Position numbers and translations under genes: made by a program
The notes under the pieces: model-generated
Databases searched by the model: none
What the model was told of the DNA's origin: nothing
Seen by the model: only the letters and a program-made list of their open reading frames with translations
Shown: in pieces, positions 36,666 through 48,896 of the stretch
Layout of the letters: every line of letters begins with the position of its first letter
Position numbering within the stretch: the stretch's first letter is position 1
Assembly: GCA_030435675.1 (NCBI GenBank)
Contig: CM059621.1
Location: forward strand, 17,546,001-17,610,000
DNA length: 64,000 nucleotides
Direction of reading: 5' to 3'
Source of the DNA: Steinernema hermaphroditum
Lineage: Eukaryota > Nematoda > Chromadorea > Rhabditida > Steinernematidae

Positions 36666-38737
36666 TTATGATTGCGTGTAGTAAACGTAACGTTGACCCG
36701 AGACAGGCGATTGACCTTGTCCAAGCACTTGGCGAGTGCCGGCGGGAGTGGCGGCCACATAGCGCTGCTGTGGTGGCGGTTGGCTCTGGCGCTGAACTAC
36801 GTACTTGGTCTGGGGGCCAGATGGCGGCGGGATGGTTCGAACGACGGGACGAGGACTGGAAGTCGTGTAGACGACGTTTCCGGGTTGCTGGGATTGAGCG
36901 GAGACGGCACGCAGTGGGATTCTGAAAATGCGCTCTATAACCGAGTCCTCGTGGAGCTGGCTTCTATCACTTTTTTGACATATTTCAACATAAATCAACT
37001 TACAAAGGCTTCTTCTCCTGGGGCGGAAGTAGCTGGCTTTGAGTGGGGAGCGCATGCTTCCTAATGGGAGTGTTGTCGAAAATCGAATCGATGAAAGGAC
37101 GAAGCGCTTCGGGAAGATAAGACTTGATCTTGTCGCGGTGTTCCGGAGACACCTCTCCGCGTTCCAAACCATAAGCCAGGCCAAGACGTTTAAGCACTTC
37201 GATGTCATCGTGTATTTCGAATGGCTGGTCGAAGTTGAACAGGTATTCAGTCCTATTTGATGGTAGATCAACTACTGTCTCAAAGATGCACTCACTTGTC
37301 GTGCGATATCGAGCAGTCGATGACCGTCTTCTTGCTGGTGTTGACGATGATGTAGGGTAGGTAGAGAATCGTGTTGTCGGCCGGCCGACCATCGCTGCGT
37401 TCTCGTTCGCGGTTCCTTTCCAGGAGGGACTTGTAGGCGACCAGCTGGTTGATCAGATCTCGGAGCTGCTCACGCTTCTGTTGGATGCGCTTTTCGCGTT
37501 CTTCCTTCTCTTGTTCTATTTTTCGGAACTCCTGCAAGCGGAATTCCTGTAGAATAGAGATTATTAGCGAAATTCACAAAATGTCCGAAAAGATGTAAAA
37601 GTTAGACTTCAAAAAACATGTTATCGGAATACTCATGGTCTTTGAGACAAAATTCGAGTGATTATCTTGTGCCACAAACACTAATCAGCAAAGGCCGGTT
37701 CTAACGTGTATGAAAAATATGAGCCCAACTTAAGCCAACACAAATATTAACTGTTTCCACAACCTAAACCTTGTTGTGTACTCCAACTAAACCGGAGCCG
37801 GCTCGGGATTTTGCAATCGAAGCCGGCTCCGGCTCGGTTGGTTTAGTCTTACCGAGCCGAACCCGAGCCGGGGCCTGGCAATGAATACTAGGGAAAATTT
37901 CGACGGGGAGTGGTACGCAGACGAAGAGAGAAACTCGAGCCAATAGAAATATTAACTGTTTGCATGAACTAGACCCATGTTTTGTACTCCGACAACACCT
38001 TGGGCAAGCCGCGAGATTAATATACTATGTTTTCCCAAAAGTTGCAGCATTTGAGAAACGTCTACGACTCATTCGGAATCTCGTTCCCTACGCCCAGGTT
38101 TCGCTTGACAACTTGTTCTTTACCTGAGCAGTGGAGGTAGGGAGTCCGACCCAGCGAATCTCCTTCTTCTCCTTTTCGATGATGTTCATGGCCATAAGGA
38201 CGTTGAGCGCATCGTACACACGGCGGCGAATATTCTTCATATCATAGGATTGTTTTTCCTTAACAGATCTCACCATTTACGGCCCGGTGGATATGGTAAA
38301 CATACTCCTGTCACTGGAGGAGTAGGAAGGCCGTCGAAATATTCCTGTACGAGCTCGTCGGCCACCTGAAGCGTCGTTGGAGATTAAGTGGACATGTTCA
38401 CTGGGCGCACCTCGTTGTAGTTGGTGTGCTGTTTCGCCTTCACCTTCTCGCACACCTTAGTGCTGAAGTGGCGAAGCCCCTTTGACTTGTCGTTGGCGCG
38501 CGCATACTTCGAACGCATCGCTCCGCCGACGTTGAAGGCCGAGTACTCCGTGCCGAGGACTCGCTTCACGGAGCCATGTTGAGTGGTCGGTGGCTGCGCT
38601 GCCTGACTTGACAGTCTGCTGTTGGCGGCGAATCTCGGAGCCGAGGGACGGACGACTCCGGTGATTTGACCGCTGGAGACGTTCAGCTGGATGACGCGTT
38701 TACCGGCAAGACCGAGTGGCAGCTGTTGACGTTCCAT
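36666..38737 (-). CDS. dpl-1: Transcription factor DP (E2F dimerisation partner), 6 exons
   Basis: Exons in coding order: 38737-38411, 38365-38306, 38258-38124, 37546-37296, 37252-37004 and 36921-36666, giving 425 residues (human DP1 has 410). DP proteins pair with E2F factors to control G1/S genes in the nucleus. The winged-helix DNA-binding domain is complete: [24 protein letters not shown], and the hallmark [19 protein letters not shown]. Next come the helical dimerisation region ([19 protein letters not shown]) and the marked-box-like part with [16 protein letters not shown] and [20 protein letters not shown]. The C-terminal exon is Gln/Pro-rich. The start ATG sits directly after a TTTAG, so it could be the trans-splice acceptor of the messenger (inference). 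Intron 3 holds a hAT-type repeat fragment. Confidence 0.96.
37793..37945 (+). mobile_element. Half copy of a GAGCCGG-type hAT MITE in DP intron 3
   Basis: It repeats the GAGCCGGCTCGG-rich start and the internal block ACTAGGGAAAATTTCGACGG followed by GGAGTGGTACGCAGACGA of the complete element at 52985-53358. The second arm and target-site duplication are absent, so it is a truncated or decayed copy. Confidence 0.7.
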
Positions 38738-41490
38738 CTAAAGGTTCTCAGATTGATACAGCGGAGCAGAGAGCCGTCACGCATGAACGATCGAAATATT
38801 CCGCCCGGTGACTGCACAGAATCGCTCTATCTGACCTCCTATACATCACCACATTACGCATCGCTATGTGTTATCGTGTGGATTGGGAACAGTTTGAACG
38901 ATGCATATTAGCGACAAGAAGCTGATACGAAGAAGCATAACAAAGTAGCATAGAGTATTAGCCTTTGCAAGCAATGTTCAAGTGGCCTCGAGTAATAAAA
39001 CGAAGCGAGCATTCGAAAGGAATAGCTTGGAAAAGATACAGTACCAGATCATACCCTTGCTCTAGATCTATACATTAGAGTCACAGTAAATATTTACACT
39101 AATTACAGTAGTTACAGTAATTAGTAATCAGTACAGCCTTGGTAAATCAAATTAATTACCGAATTTGCATTTTAAGAAAAAGTTGAGAAAATTTTATACA
39201 AATTCTGTCAAGCAGTCATGTAGTATATGAAGCCCTGACGTAGATCAGTCTCAGGAATTGCTGGTCTACACTCTTTTCCTTTGAGAACCCTCCACTCATT
39301 GTGTGCCATTTAGACTCAGACACAACGGAAAGCCCGAATTTGGCGCGGTTCCCTGTCGACCGATGTCTTCCGGTCTTCCGAGATAAGGTACCGCTTTGCA
39401 GACGAATGATAAGAGTACCATGTCTCCAGAGCGTTCACAAAAATTAATTCTGACAAACCCGATTCTGACTGATTTTGTGCCAGAAGCTACCAGATCAGAA
39501 AACGGCCATTCGAACACTGATTTGGAAACACGCGATTGCCTACTCCCAAAGTCACTTTTCATGTAGTGGACACAAAAATTTGACCCAAGACGCCGGAAAT
39601 GTATTAGCCCCGACCATAAAAAGCTTGTCTAGAGAGGAAAGGAGCGTTTTCGCAGGACAGGAAGTGTACAGCGGCGGAAGACAGGTCCGCCACTTGAACA
39701 TAGTAATAATCGATAAACATCGCCGAATTTTGCAGTGAAAAAGATTTCCATTTCACTCGACAGTATCAAAGACAATGCGCTAAACCGAGCTGTAAACGAT
39801 CCATCCCAATTTCGGAACGCTTCACACAATGCCAGGGATTCTGACGCGTCGAACACCGTCCGACCACCAGCCACAAAACGCGCCTTGCCAACTTTGCAAC
39901 CAATTTTAGGAGCCTTAGCGCCGAAGTGGCCGCCCAAAATAGGCCAAGACACAATCCTAAACGCTCTGCCCATCCGCTCTCGTCTTTTCTCGGCCAAAAA
40001 TCGATACAAAACCGAATGGAGACCATAAACAAAGCGCCCAATTTAACACATCACCACCTTTAACACGAACAACCGAGGAATTGAAACCGCGCCGCGCGCC
40101 GAAAATCATCGGGTCCCACCGCGAACTATCGATTGCGCGAACGGTAACGATTCCAAATGTGCCGGCAGCGTTTTGAGCAGTGGCACCACTGATGACGACT
40201 TCCCAAATGTTTCGATCGATAAAATTGCGCTCATGTGGGCGTCCACAACTTGTACATATCTTGAAGTAGGATGAGTCCATGTTAGGGAGGGCGAGTCGCA
40301 CACAAGAGCGCTCCTTTGCCACACTTTGATCGCTTTTCTTCAAGGTCGTGCGAATTGTTTAAGAGTTGTCACGGTGATTAATTGCCAAAGCATGCGGCTT
40401 ATTGTTAGCTAACGTAGGGTTTTTCAAAGAAGTGGGATCCTCAGATGAAGACTGTACAAGAGATTACATGATGTAGCATCATGAAGAAATGCATTGATAA
40501 TAAGTTTGCCGATCCGATTGGCATTTATTAGAGTCATATAAATTCCACTTCCATTTAATGGCCAGGGCCATTTTAATGTCCGTAGTACTCTCAGGTGCGG
40601 AAACATTACATAGAAAATACAAAAATGAAAGTTAAGAACTGTCGAGGAGCGAACGAATAAGTGCGGAACCACATGCCTATCATCGGCCCCGAGACTGTCT
40701 GTGTATACATGTGTCCAAATATATCCCATGCGTTATGTGTATTACCCTTTCTGACCATGAGTGGTCTAGTAAACGGTTCTCCACCCTCATTGATCGTTCC
40801 ACTTCTTCACAAGAACTTCAAAGAAAACTTTAAGAATGAATTTTAAATGCTGCATATCGTGGATCCCTGCAGCGAATGCCTCAGTTGAGGAATGGAGAAA
40901 AGAAAATTTGTGCCTCACTTTTAGGTGGGCTGGCTAATATATGTGCAGAGGCGGCCATAGAAACGAGGTCACCCTCAGCTCAAGAGTTTCGGGTCCATTT
41001 TTTAGCAGGTCGTTCTTCTCGGATATTGTCTCCAGCCGAAGCTAGAAGAAAATCAACGATGTGATTTTGTATTTCTTGTGCACATATGTATGAAAGAAAC
41101 ACTTTCGATACGAGAAGATAAACTCGTAAACTCGATTTGGTTCACCATCATGGCGAATTCCCACGTGAGCCAAATTTATTTCGGTGGGGGTACTTAGAAT
41201 ATGAGTTTTTTATAATAGTTTTTATTGATATTTTTAAATTATTTCCATTACCCACATAATGCTATGAGATTCTCTAATGATTGTTGTCGGGGTCGAAACG
41301 CATATTTCTCACTCCTCCAACGGTCAACACTTGTTTTCGTTCCATTTCGAAGTAGAACTGCCTCTGAAGGTTATGGTCGATCCGGTCACAGAACGCACAT
41401 CTCTCGAGGACAAGGGTCTTGAGTTTCGGAAGGTGACAGAGGGCGCTGAAAGTAGATGCTTAAAAAACACATTGCTCAATTGATGATCAA
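38738..41490. other. Intergenic, no gene recognised
   Basis: This includes the upstream side of DP. Several open frames between about 39300 and 40340 overlap on both strands but show no domain, no signal peptide and no consistent splice pattern. I see no RNA gene. The region is otherwise AT-rich. Confidence 0.35.
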
Positions 41491-42408
41491 TGGTGGTGCA
41501 AAAGTAATGTCGATTTTTGTCAAAAAGAAAATTGATCATGAAAGTATGATAACCAAAAGCTGAATTCAAAAGATATTCATCATTGGTATCCACGACTTGT
41601 CGCCAACGTTCGTGCAGAGAATGAATGCCTTTCTCAAAGAATTCGTGCTGGTTCGGATATGAAAAAGATTGTGACTCAAATTACGACTTCTTCATTTCTT
41701 TTGAATTTTTTTTCTGACAAGGAGTACTGCATCGTCCGGAACAAGTGGTACTCAGATGGCCTGATGTCTGGGCTATAAGGCAGACGAAACTACCCTTGAT
41801 GTCGTAAAGGATGATTTCAATCATAGTGATTCTTCGCGATTTTTTGCACACTGATTTGCACTACCATTTTCGGGTCATCTGACTACAACGACCATTTTTT
41901 CACACCTATTCATCTTTCAAATGGCGTTCAAGCGGCTCATAATGGTTGATTAGTCAACGGCCACAAACGTTGTCGTGAGTTCTCGTGTAGTTTGCCTTCG
42001 GATCCCGTTTTAACAACCTCGTTTAATGCTGCGTTACCCAAAGCTTCGTGACGTTCTCCATGTGTTTCGTGTTCAAGGCTCTTGTCTTCATCACGGAAAA
42101 GCTGGAACCACCGCTCGCATTTAAGTTCGGATAGGACATCTTCTTCCAACACTTCACACAGGCTGCGGTGATATTACGCAGGAAACTTGCTTTGTTTGAA
42201 GTTGAATGGTATGCAAATCCGCACGCGTTTTTATCGATCATGTTTAGCGTAAATTTTTTTTTAATTTGAAGGGGCAGCGGGGCGGAATATATATCAAACG
42301 ATGCGCGAGAGTAAGCTCTGCAAGAACTATTAGTCGTATTATACAGAAACTTATTATAACGAAAGAAAAAACAAAATCATCGTGATCGACATTACTTTTG
42401 AACCACCC
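41491..42408 (-). mobile_element. Decayed mariner element at the 3' end of the F-box gene
   Basis: The ends are inverted repeats: left GGTGGTGCAAAAGTAATGTC, right (minus strand) GGGTGGTTCAAAAGTAATGT, with a TA at the right edge. Inside, on the minus strand, is a frameshifted piece of mariner transposase. It includes ERWFQLFRDEDKSLEHETHG, like the WF-x-RF-x-G-D helix-turn-helix region, and a neighbouring AACVKCW segment. Frames break several times, so no enzyme is made. Its right terminal repeat supplies the last codons and stop of the F-box gene. Confidence 0.75.
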
Positions 42409-45400
42409 TAATGTTTCTATTTTTTGACAGATCATGGGTGACCATACATGTGCCTAATATTGTGCTGAAAATACGGTGTTCGGGCCAATTCAGACGGTAA
42501 CACTCGGTGATGTTCCACTGTGAGGTAGATATCTCTGTGACATACCTGTAAAAGTGCTCAATTTGAGGAATCGTCGCAAAGAGGGCATTGTGAATCCGAA
42601 CGTCCTCCAAATTCTTGTGGTTCGAAAGGAACCAAATCAGCTGATCCGGATAGCTCACTGAAGTGTGTTTCACGCTGAATTTCACGCGTTTCAGATACGG
42701 TAGCGTAGTATCGTTGATGGCCATAGTCTTCAGAATTGTGGTGAGTGTGTCGTGGTGACACTCGATCTCGAAATGTTCCAGAGAAGAGAGTACTTTGATG
42801 GAGAAGATTGTGGGGTCGTGATGGCCACCTCCTCTTCGAACTACGCGCTTGGACAGAGTTCCGTCGATTTTTAGCGTTTTTAACTTCTTGAAGTAGGCCA
42901 GTGAGTAGACGACTTTATTGTCGAATTGCGGCCAATCCCCATTTGGTTGTCCGATATCCAAGTAGGTGATCGAGGGGAACTGTGTGGCGAGCTGCAGTAA
43001 ATTTGGTAGATACACCATAAAATACAGATCGATGAGTGATCATTTAACTTTCTGATTTTTTAACAGTCACTGCTATGTTTTGGTTTTTTTAGACTCGCAC
43101 TTTCAGGATTTTGAACCAAAATTTCGAACGAAACCATAAGCCAACAAGGTTTTCGGATTAACATTCAATACGGTATGTCTGCCTGTCTCCTAATTCTCAG
43201 CTGAGGCGGACAGTTCGGTTCCCTTCTGAGCTATTGTAAACATTGAACATACAGTATAAAAGCGTACACCCTGAACTTTGCCCATTTGTTCGAGGGAAAT
43301 TAAAAAGATTTAGCGAATGCATTGACGGAAAGAAACCTAATAGCGTGACATAAGTGTAGCAAGAACTTTGACGTGTTACTACTTCCTTTCCATTTGTTTT
43401 TACAAATCGCGTCTACGAAACAATTTCAACTAATCAAAATATTCACCTTGATCAGATCACTTGTGCTCAAGAGGACGGGTGCCTTCCGCATCGACAAGCA
43501 AAGCAGCCGTTTGCTGATATAATTCTGCATAAAATCCAACAATTTCTTCGCCCTGATCGTCGATCGCTGAGAACTTTGATGTTCCATCAGGCGAGTGTAG
43601 GGAAGATAATACTCAACGTAGACATCCAAACACTCTTTCTTCCTCATAAGACCTTGTATTGCACAGTGACACTCGCTGCACGTCTGAAAGTATATTGATG
43701 GATGACTGTGGACTTCTTCTCGTGGAGCGATCGTGAAGTTTTGAAAAACAAGAAAATTTGAATTTGCTTTTCTATGGATTGTAAATGATTTCTGCTCTGG
43801 CAGCAAACCTAGAGCGACTAAAATACCTTTGTACCAGGACCTCACTGTGGTCCACAGTAGTTCATAGTCGAATATTATTGAATCGCCTGAACATTGCCGC
43901 ATAATATGACACTTATTTTTTGTTCGAAATTGACAAATAATGCAACTTATAATCAGTACTACTGATTGCTTTTTAGCAAGCTAGCTCACATCTTGATTGT
44001 GTAAAAAATCCATGAATTAGACATTCTTGTTGGCAAATTTCAAACTTGGCGCAAAATGCTAACGTACATAAAAGAACATGCTCAAACACGCGCCACTAAA
44101 AACGGAAGAAATGACGTGCTTCGCAAGGGCGATCGTGGTGGGACCAGATCTCGCCTGCTGCGGCGATTAATTTCTTGTGTGTGCGTCTTTGATCCTCTTT
44201 GATCAAAATATTCGAGTCTCGATTTCCAAATCTCGGTCCAAAATTTCGAAATTTTGGGTCTCGGAACCCATCACTTATAGTATGATAAGGATTATATTAT
44301 TTTGATCAGAGGTTACAAAGTTTTGTAGTCTACGTGAACTCATATTCTTTTGGACATTACAGGTAAAATTTATGGACATGACAGGTAAAATACATCAAAA
44401 GACAGAATAAAAGTGACTTTAAATAAGAAAAAGGTCTGGTATCGAATGTGCCCCAGAATAACAAAAACAAAAAACAACCATCCATTGGAATTTCTGCTAT
44501 TCTGACTCTCGAATCTTCCTAAGCGTTTCACCTAACTATGTCCGCATCCAACCTTTTAGCTACTTTCTATCCCTCTTCATATAACCTTAGAGTGAGGGTG
44601 CCTTCTGATCAGGTTCATGTTCGCATAAGGAAGAGCATGAATGGGCAAAAAAAAAGAACGATCCCGTGGAAATTGAAGGAATATGAGGAAACACAATGCT
44701 CAAAGTCCAATGGGTGATAGGTGAATAAATATTGGGTTGGTGCATTGAAAATGGGCCACTTGGTAAACAGCTTTTAATTTCGCCATGTTTATTCCTAGAG
44801 CACAATTGATAGGCGCGTTGTTTAGCACAGCGAACTTTCACTCCACACTATGATTCGCCGCTTGTCCACTGCATTCCTCTTGCTGTTGCAGGTCTATTCT
44901 GTCTTGACGGTCTTTTTTGGCACATCGAGATGGCGAAATGTGAACTGATGTAGGGGCTTCCTATGGTATTAATTGTGTGATGGACGGTGACTGCTTTTAA
45001 TCACGTGTATCCTTGGGTCTTGCCTACCGAATGGACCTATCGCTACCTTAGTCAAATAACAAAACATGAGCTAATCTCAAAAAGATGGCTTTTTCGGATC
45101 ATCGGATCGGATCGTGTTCCGTTAATGCCAACGTTTCCAATTGGTTAACTACCGTAACAGAGAATGGAGATATCGAGCAGGTAGCCCTCACTCACAGCTA
45201 CCATGCATGCATAACGACTCCACGACCTCATGCTTACTTTACAGAAATGGAGGCCAAATGTGGAAAAAATCAAACTTCAGGAATGGTGCCTCAAACCTCA
45301 CATTTTCAGGTTGACTCCCGGAATGGCTTTCCACTTTGAGCTGAGGGATTCCTTTTTGTTATTTATATAGCACTCTCTTAGCTTAATCTAACCGTCATAT

Positions 45401-46021
45401 GTACTCATCCATAAACAACGATATCAGAGGAAATCACTCCGAATAAGACAAAGAGGTCGAAAATGGGACCAAAACATTTTTCGACCCCAAACCCTTTATG
45501 TTCTACGAACAACAGACTCAGCTTTTGCCCGAGGAGTGGGCTGTAGATGTTCAGTCAAATGGTAAACACCTTGAAGTGAAATGGTTGAAACAATGCAAAT
45601 AAACAATCATTACAAAAGTGGCCCATTTTCACTGCACCAACCCAATATACATTGTGTTGCAGTTTAGCGGTTCTGTCTTCAAATATAACACAAGGGTTCA
45701 GAGTTCTTTTGCGTTCAGTGATTTCATGAATTTGTCCGCTGGGAATGGCCGAAAACGAAAAAGGCGAGATTGACTGAACCCTGATTGGCTTTTTTTGTAT
45801 TTGTGTCGTTCAAGACTTCGTGTTTAAAACCAGCACTTAGGTTGTTTATGTTGCCTGTTCTGTCCCAAGTTCCAAAAGTCCAAAGAGAGTCCCCACCCGT
45901 TTTCAGGGCACCAATCCAATACTATACTATTATGTCTTACCTGTCCAAACTGTAGCAACGTGAACAGATCGCAATACTTTAGAACTCTGAGAATAACTTC
46001 AGGCGGCAACGTACACAGCAT
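42392..46021 (-). CDS. F-box protein with a leucine-rich-like C-terminal part, about 3 exons
   Basis: Coding order: 46021-45941 (phase 0), about 43911-43447, then 42991-42392. Exon 1 is a typical F-box start (LPPEVILRVLKYCDLFTLLQ), which binds Skp1 in SCF ubiquitin ligases. Exon 2 continues with IIFDYELLWTTVRSW, the end of the F-box. Exon 3 has repeating Leu/Ile patterns (SITYLDIG, LKTLKIDG, LEHFEIE, LPYLKRVKFS) as in the substrate-binding half of nematode F-box proteins. The start of exon 2 is uncertain: the in-phase acceptor is weak and a mini-exon may be missing. Intron 1 is about 2 kb and contains a mariner-type element. An acceptor (TTTTCAG) just upstream of the ATG, near 46048, suggests a 5' UTR intron or trans-splicing. 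The stop lies inside a mariner terminal repeat, so the C-terminus may be shortened. Confidence 0.65.
44732..45645. mobile_element. Mariner-type element in F-box intron 1
   Basis: It is flanked by TA and ends in inverted repeats of about 30 bases: left TTGGGTTGGTGCATTGAAAA followed by TGGGCCAC, right the reverse complement of TTGGGTTGGTGCAGTGAAAA and TGGGCCAC. TTGGGTTGGTGCA is a common mariner terminus. I could not recognise transposase inside, so it is probably non-autonomous or heavily decayed. Confidence 0.75.
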
Positions 46022-46890
46022 GTTTTCTTCAAAAAAATATTTCGACCTGAAAACGACAGAAACGTGAAGTGAGGCCACGCGCGAGCTGAGTACTCGAAAA
46101 CAACAGCATTTCTCGTCCGCCGTCGGCGGTAGCGCTGCTCACGCAAACAAACGCGATCGCCGACGGTGCGGCAGACGGACGGACGGCACGAGGGGGAGCG
46201 CTGCAGCCGGGCCCCTTCTTCTTCGCTCCCCGAGCACACCGTCGCCGTCACTCTTCTCAGATTATGACAGACCAGTTCCTCGACGAACGGTGCGATTAGC
46301 GACGACCGTTGGACGGCGCCCGAATCGATCACCATCGGGAGAAGAAGACGAGTTTCCTATAGTGGCTAAAACCTGATCTTACGTCATCACGTTGTACTCC
46401 ACAGAAATATATTCAGATCAGTCGTACTTTTCGAACGCACCTGAGCGCGTTGTGAGTGAGTGAGCGTGGGAACATATGATCCGGCTTCAGTCAGAGGACA
46501 AACGGAAGTTGCGAACTGCGACTGGTTTTTGCTGAAGTGTTCCAACGGAGACACGCTTTTTGACGATGATCTGATAAGCTAAACGAGCTAAAGGGAGAAG
46601 GAGAGAGCAAAAATATCGGCTTCACAAAGTGTCCCATTGAAAGATCGATTATGAGTCTGAAGAAAGTGTAGCAAAAATAAAGAAATATTTGCACAAAAGA
46701 AGGCTATACGATTAGAACACACCATGCAGAAAATCTGGCTATAGGTTCCTAACATTAGTACATTTTAAAGGATTGCTTCCAGAGGATAAATACCGTGATA
46801 TGGTGCTTTTGAAAAGGGTCGAGTGTGATCAAATCACTGTACCCCCCTTCCTTACCCATAGTTTCAGAAAAAGATGCGAAAAACCACAAG
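46022..46890. other. Upstream flank of the F-box gene
   Basis: A GC-rich stretch at about 46080-46340 gives an open frame on the minus strand with no recognisable domain. It is more likely a promoter or 5' UTR than a coding exon. The rest up to the palindrome shows nothing I can name. Confidence 0.35.
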
Positions 46891-46894
46891 ATTA

Positions 46895-48180
46895 CTGGAC
46901 TGATATACAGTCTGTTGCATGAAGATAGGGCCACCCTGTTTGATCACGATTTTGAGATAAACTATGTCGTGTGTGGAATTTTTTGCCTACTGCGTAAAAG
47001 AGAAGCTCCTTCTGCCTATCATTCCAAAATTTCGAAAAATTTCGACCGCTCCTTTCGGAGATATGGGGTAATCATTCTGAAGTGTCTAGTTGCAAGCGTT
47101 GCAGAATGATATGGTAAGACTAAGGTAAGCATTTAAATAACCTTCAATTCACGTTTGATCTTGACTTAACTATTATTCAACGGACAAAAATCCATGATTA
47201 ATATAGTCTGCTGGTTTTCAATGACTATCATCAGCTCTGCACCGCCTAAAATTAGAAATGTTACCATAAAGACCGTTTTGAAGAAAAGTCGGGTTTTTCT
47301 TCATGACAATTATCTGAGAACCGACGAAAACAACGCAAGCCACCGTTTTCGGTGTCAAAAATTATATATACGTACAGACTAGATTCTCAGCATGACTTTC
47401 ACCTCAAAACTGAGGACCGCAATTTGACCTGCACCCTTGTCCGGGTCCCGGAACGATCTGGAATATGGGATTTTCAGCTTATTCCGTTGCATGCACGTTG
47501 TAGAGCGTATGCGAAAACCCCTGCCAATGTTTCATCCCATGCAAAGGGTGGTAATAATATGTTTTTAAAGCGATTGCAAAGGCTGAAAATCTTGTCTGAC
47601 AGATCGTTCCGGGACCCGGGCAAGGTGCAGGTCATGTAGGTGTCCTAAGTTTTGAAGGGAAATTGATGTCTATTAGTACCAAAATTATCTAGTTTGTAAG
47701 TATATGTAATTTTCGACGCCGGAAACTGTGTTTTGCGTGGTTTACGCCGGTTCTCAGGTAATTGTCACGAAGAAAAGCTAGATTTTTCTTCAAAACGGAT
47801 TCTATGGTAACTTTTGTAATTTTAGGGAGCGCAGTCAAGACGGTAGTTACTAAAAACTCATAGACTATATTAAGCATTGATTTTTATCCACTGCTTAATC
47901 TTTCACTCCAGGCCAAACATCAATTTAAGGTTATTTCAGTGCTTAAGTTAGTCCGACCCCTATCATTCTGCAACGCTTGCAATTAGACTCTTCGCAATGA
48001 TTGCTTCCTATTCTGGAGCCGAGCGGTCGAAATGTTTTGAAATTCTGAGAAGATGGGCAGAAAGAATTGCTCTGTTACGTACTGGCCAAAAAAAAATTCA
48101 GTCGGGACATAGTTTTCCTCAAAATCGTGATAAAACAGGGTGGCACTATCTTTATGCAACAGACTGTAACAGATTTACTA
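46895..48180. repeat. Giant palindrome (foldback element), about 1.3 kb
   Basis: The two halves are inverted copies across nearly their whole length, with the centre near 47533. Matching pairs include CCACCCTG at 46931 with CAGGGTGG at 48136, TGACCTGCACC at 47425 with GGTGCAGGTCA at 47624, and CAGTCTGTTGCA near 46909 with TGCAACAGACTG near 48155. Arms are about 570-620 bases with clear divergence; the spacer is short. No transposase is seen. It resembles a foldback DNA transposon or an old inverted duplication. Confidence 0.9.
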
Positions 48181-48252
48181 AGCAGGCTCATGAAGTGTAT
48201 TACTCCTGGTAAATATGAGCGACCCAGGCACTCCAGGTATGTGTACCGTCTT

Positions 48253-48515
48253 TGTGCAGTATATGTATGTGTGTAATTCGGGAAGATAAACGGTGTAATC
48301 TTCTCTTGCAGCTCTTCTCAAGAACTACAGTTATACTATACTTGTGCTGAATTTGGCTAATTTTCAGTCCGATTGGCACATAAAAGTTGTATATGAAGCA
48401 ATTTATGAAAGATTCAACTTTACTGCATTTTCAAATTCAACTGTAGTTCTTGAGAAGAGTTGTAAGAGAAGATTACACAGTTTATCTTCCTGAATTACAC
48501 ACATATACACTTCGT
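48253..48515. repeat. Second foldback/MITE-like inverted repeat
   Basis: Arms of about 80-90 bases: GTGTGTAATTCGGGAAGATA on the left faces TATCTTCCTGAATTACACAC on the right, and AATCTTCTCTTGCAGCTCTT faces its inverse with few changes. The loop is about 100 bases. No coding capacity. Confidence 0.85.
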
Positions 48516-48896
48516 AGAAGTCAATGGCTCGTCGTCTTTTTACCACATGGTCCCTGGAAAAAGGACCAAATATAAACAATGCGCGAAACATTTCTAAACA
48601 CGAAAGTGGTAAACACCCGACAGGCCGTTTGTGACCACGGCAAATGGGGGATTCATATGAAGCAATCAGAAATCTTAAAGTTCAGCAGTTGATGTTAACC
48701 AAGATTTTTTGTAAAGATTGTGTCAATTGGGCGATATTTTTTGGCTATTTTGACTGATGCTACTTGAAGCTCATTCCCTTATCTTTCGAGCAATGTTCCA
48801 TGTATCAGTGGGACTAAGCAGTTATTTTGTGAAGATCACTAACACCGATATGTCCAGCGAGAGTTGCTGACTCACTAGGACACTTTTGATGCTTAT

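Noticed and set aside
39296..40343. Several overlapping 70-130 codon frames on both strands
   Set aside because: No motif, no consistent splice signals, and mutually overlapping.
45979..46335. 118-codon Arg-rich frame upstream of the F-box start
   Set aside because: Low-complexity GC-rich sequence; an acceptor just before the F-box ATG suggests this is promoter or untranslated.
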